Shown one piece after another: positions 32,419-34,033 of a stretch of DNA of 34,033 nt (position 1 is the stretch's first letter; each line of letters starts with the position of its first letter). The stretch is taken from contig CP070675.1 in NCBI GenBank assembly GCA_020352215.1, forward strand, positions 5,393,131-5,427,163, given 5' to 3'. This DNA is from Phycisphaerales bacterium. GTDB lineage: Bacteria; Planctomycetota; Phycisphaerae; Sedimentisphaerales; Anaerobacaceae. Below the pieces are notes generated by a model. The model saw only the letters and a program-made list of their open reading frames with translations. It was not told the DNA's origin and ran no database searches. Position numbers and translations under genes: made by a program.

Positions 32419-33228
32419 ATGACAAATAGATCTACTGCGTACAAAACTGGTGTTTGCTTGTTTCTGCTGGCATCATGTTTGGCTGTGGCCGCCTATGCCG
32501 CACAACTCAAATACAAAGTCCACGATATGACGCGCCCACTTCCACCGGTAGTCGTGCCGGCCGAAAACCCCTGTCAACCTCCGTCGGATGCCATCGTACT
32601 TTTCGACGGTGTCGACACCTCCAAGCTGGCAAGTGACAAGGGCGGCTCTTTCAAATGGACAGTCAAGGATGGGTACATGGAAGTTGCCAGAAAAGCCGGC
32701 GGTATTCACACCGTCGATTCCTTCGGAAGCTGCCAGTTGCATGTCGAGTGGGCCACGCCCGAAGACTTCGACCCCAAGGACAAAGGCCAGAGTCGCAGCA
32801 ATAGCGGCATATTTTTCATGGGAAGGTACGAGCTTCAGGTCCTTGACTCGTACACCGACAGCGACTACGCCAACAACAAGACCTATGCCGACGGCCAGGC
32901 CGCGTCGCTATACGGCCAGCACCCGCCCATCGTCAATGCCTGCCGGAAACCTGGCGAGTGGCAGAGCTATGACGTCGGTTTCTTGCGACCCATCTTCGAC
33001 GAAAACGGCAAATGTGTGCGACCCGCTCGCATAACCGTCTTCCACAACGGGGTCGTCGTGCAAAACAATGTTGAGATTCAGGGCTCGACGGCCCACAAGA
33101 GAAAGGCCAGGTACCGTCCTCACCCCGACAAACTTCCGATCAGTATTCAGGACCACGGCAATCCCATCCGTTTTCGCAACATCTGGATCCGCGAGCTGCC
33201 GGAGCAGCCCTATCTGATCGCCGATTGA
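32419..33228 (+). CDS. Secreted DUF1080 (3-keto-disaccharide hydrolase family) protein
   Basis: A 269-residue protein. Start 32419 follows GAGGAG and gives a signal peptide (GVCLFLLASCLAVAAYA) cut near residue 27. The concanavalin-like DUF1080 domain fills the rest: LFDGVDTSKLAS (about 61-72), KWTVKDGYMEV, LHVEWATPEDFDP, SRSNSGIFFMGRYELQVLDSYTD and a final IRFRNIWIRELPE. This is the standard form of the family common in planctomycetes. Characterised members hydrolyse 3-keto glycosides, fitting the oxidoreductase in front. It lies in the periplasm or outside the cell. Confidence 0.93.
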   Translation: MTNRSTAYKTGVCLFLLASCLAVAAYAAQLKYKVHDMTRPLPPVVVPAENPCQPPSDAIVLFDGVDTSKLASDKGGSFKWTVKDGYMEVARKAGGIHTVDSFGSCQLHVEWATPEDFDPKDKGQSRSNSGIFFMGRYELQVLDSYTDSDYANNKTYADGQAASLYGQHPPIVNACRKPGEWQSYDVGFLRPIFDENGKCVRPARITVFHNGVVVQNNVEIQGSTAHKRKARYRPHPDKLPISIQDHGNPIRFRNIWIRELPEQPYLIAD

Positions 33229-33266
33229 CGCTCCGCCGTACGGGATGGTAATTACGTTCTCTTCTC

Positions 33267-33304
33267 GGACCCTCAAGAATGGCGCTTGTCCTTCCTGAGG
33301 GTCC
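33267..33304 (+). terminator. Candidate terminator after the DUF1080 gene
   Basis: GGACCCTCA (33267-33275) and TGAGGGTCC (33296-33304) form a perfect 9-bp stem with a 20-nt loop, 38 bp after the DUF1080 stop. The trailing sequence is CGTTCTTAG, so the T tract is weak. Confidence 0.5.
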
Positions 33305-33400
33305 CGTTCTTAGTGCACCACTGCCCACGTTACTCAGCCCGGGATTCGTCCTCAGGCTCCACTGCGCACGCCCTGGGACCGTCGCAAGAGTTGAAAAGCA

Positions 33401-33430
33401 TTGACTCAACTGGGGCCAATATGTTAAAAT
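33401..33430 (+). promoter_or_regulatory. Likely sigma70-type promoter of the dockerin/LTD gene
   Basis: TTGACT (33401-33406) and TAAAAT (33425-33430), each one mismatch from consensus, are 18 bp apart. Transcription would start near 33437, about 130 bp before the gene, and would cross the ATAGGCA palindrome. Confidence 0.6.
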
Positions 33431-33443
33431 AGGCAGTGCCTAT
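33429..33443. promoter_or_regulatory. Palindrome ATAGGCAGTGCCTAT at the predicted transcription start
   Basis: ATAGGCA and TGCCTAT are perfect inverted arms around one central G. The site overlaps the end of the -10 box and the expected start of transcription, a usual place for a repressor operator. The binding protein is unknown. A second small hairpin, GGCCGC/GCGGCC (33524-33540), lies further down in the presumed leader. Confidence 0.4.
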
Positions 33444-33569
33444 TCTCAAGTTCTGCCTCCTTGGGGCCGATAATTGATGGAGTTCCTGTTTTGTAGGCAG
33501 GCTGTAACCGCTCGCAATCACAAGGCCGCTGGCGGCGGCCTGACACATCGGTGAGGAACCACTTAGAAG

Positions 33570-33986
33570 ATGCTCGACGCAATGACAATCCGATTTCTTG
33601 GTCTAATGCTAATCCTGTCGTTGGCTATCTCCGTCAGCACAGGCTGTCCGACGGGTGACTTGAACGGCGACTGCAGGGTCGACACCGAAGACCTGACGGT
33701 CTTTGCCGAACAGTGGCTGGACGCAACCTGTGCGGGCGCCCCATGTGCCGATCTGAACGGCGTCAATGGCGTCAACGCAACCGACTTTGCCTTGTTGGCT
33801 GAACATTGGCTGCAGGACGGTGGTGGAATCGCGCTAGTAATAAACGAGCTTATGGCTGAGAACCACGGTTTCGTCAGAGACGCGTACGGCGACAACGATG
33901 ATTGGATCGAAATCTACAACACCGGCGATGATGCCGTGAACATCGGCGGTATGTACCTTACCGACAATCTGTCGGCTCCGACGTAG
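33570..33986 (+). CDS. Secreted dockerin-like plus lamin-tail-domain protein, interrupted by in-frame TAG
   Basis: The product starts with a signal peptide (FLGLMLILSLAISVSTGC), then a type I dockerin-like pair of calcium loops, DLNGDCRVDTEDLTVFAEQW (about 30-49) and DLNGVNGVNATDFALLAEHW (about 61-80). A lamin-tail domain follows: VINELMAENHGFVRDAYGDN then DDWIEIYNTGDDAVNIGGMY and LTDNLSAPT. The frame stops at TAG (33984-33986), but the same frame continues WRVPDTDASATTIPA to the window end, exactly where lamin-tail domains normally read TKWRIP..TTIPAGGY. A Lys codon AAG changed to TAG would explain this. The full gene probably runs on past the window, perhaps into CotH or LamG domains. It is either a pseudogene, a sequencing error or a read-through site. 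Confidence 0.75.
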   Translation: MLDAMTIRFLGLMLILSLAISVSTGCPTGDLNGDCRVDTEDLTVFAEQWLDATCAGAPCADLNGVNGVNATDFALLAEHWLQDGGGIALVINELMAENHGFVRDAYGDNDDWIEIYNTGDDAVNIGGMYLTDNLSAPT

Positions 33987-34033
33987 TGGCGGGTGCCCGA
34001 TACCGATGCTTCTGCCACGACCATTCCCGCAAA

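Noticed and set aside
33984..33986. TAG recoding (amber as sense codon) in this genome
   Set aside because: TAG ends many intact genes of normal length in the window (rhamnosidase, response regulator, first sulfatase, large hydrogenase subunit, mrpD, mrpE, the oxidoreductase), so a local mutation or error is simpler.
1..34033. CRISPR array, prophage or integrative element
   Set aside because: No regularly spaced repeats, integrase, phage structural genes or attachment-site duplications were seen; only one decayed IS3 fragment indicates mobile DNA.

Overview
The window looks like a chromosome segment from an anaerobic, polysaccharide-degrading planctomycete, probably of the Phycisphaerae/Sedimentisphaerales type. 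This is inferred from gene content: a PQQ-like propeller protein beginning DWPQFRGPNRDG, two Tat-exported sulfatases, a Tat-exported Gfo/Idh/MocA oxidoreductase followed by a DUF1080 hydrolase, and a dockerin-like plus lamin-tail protein. No rRNA, tRNA or CRISPR array was seen. All genes except one small ACT-domain gene and an IS remnant are on the + strand.

Left part (1-15767): the end of a PQQ-like propeller gene; a GH78 alpha-L-rhamnosidase carrying a discoidin-like insertion; a membrane fatty-acid-hydroxylase-family protein; a PurF-like phosphoribosyltransferase whose N-terminal catalytic Cys is replaced by Ser; a decayed IS3-family transposase; a four-PAS histidine kinase with a FixJ-type response regulator; and two Tat sulfatases in tandem. 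Rhamnosidase plus sulfatases suggests degradation of a sulfated, rhamnose-containing glycan (inference). Three long gaps (1219-2075, 7973-8650, 11586-12553) hold little or no recognisable coding sequence.

Centre (15959-29365), the most notable part: a rex gene with a near-consensus promoter and an overlapping Rex-like operator, followed by 17 closely spaced genes. These encode a HydB-like iron-sulfur protein and a HydG-like flavoprotein (the NAD(P)-reactive half of soluble sulfhydrogenases), a polyferredoxin, a group 4 [NiFe]-hydrogenase core (EchB/C/D/E-like), an EchA/HyfB-like antiporter-type subunit, a nearly complete Mrp module (MbhD/E-like fusion, MrpB, C, D, E, F, G), a second ferredoxin and a HycI-type maturation protease. 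Both Ni-binding CxxC motifs of the large subunit are intact, so it is a hydrogenase and not a NuoD-type relic. The layout predicts a membrane-bound complex that joins NAD(P)H and/or ferredoxin oxidation to H2 formation and Na+/H+ movement (or the reverse), controlled by the NADH/NAD+ sensor Rex.

Right part (29366-34033): a minus-strand ACT-domain protein, an unrecognised 171-residue helical protein, a Gfo/Idh/MocA oxidoreductase with a DUF1080 protein (a likely 3-keto-glycoside oxidation and cleavage pair, separated by a strong stem-loop), a candidate terminator, and the start of a dockerin-like/LTD secreted protein interrupted by an in-frame TAG.
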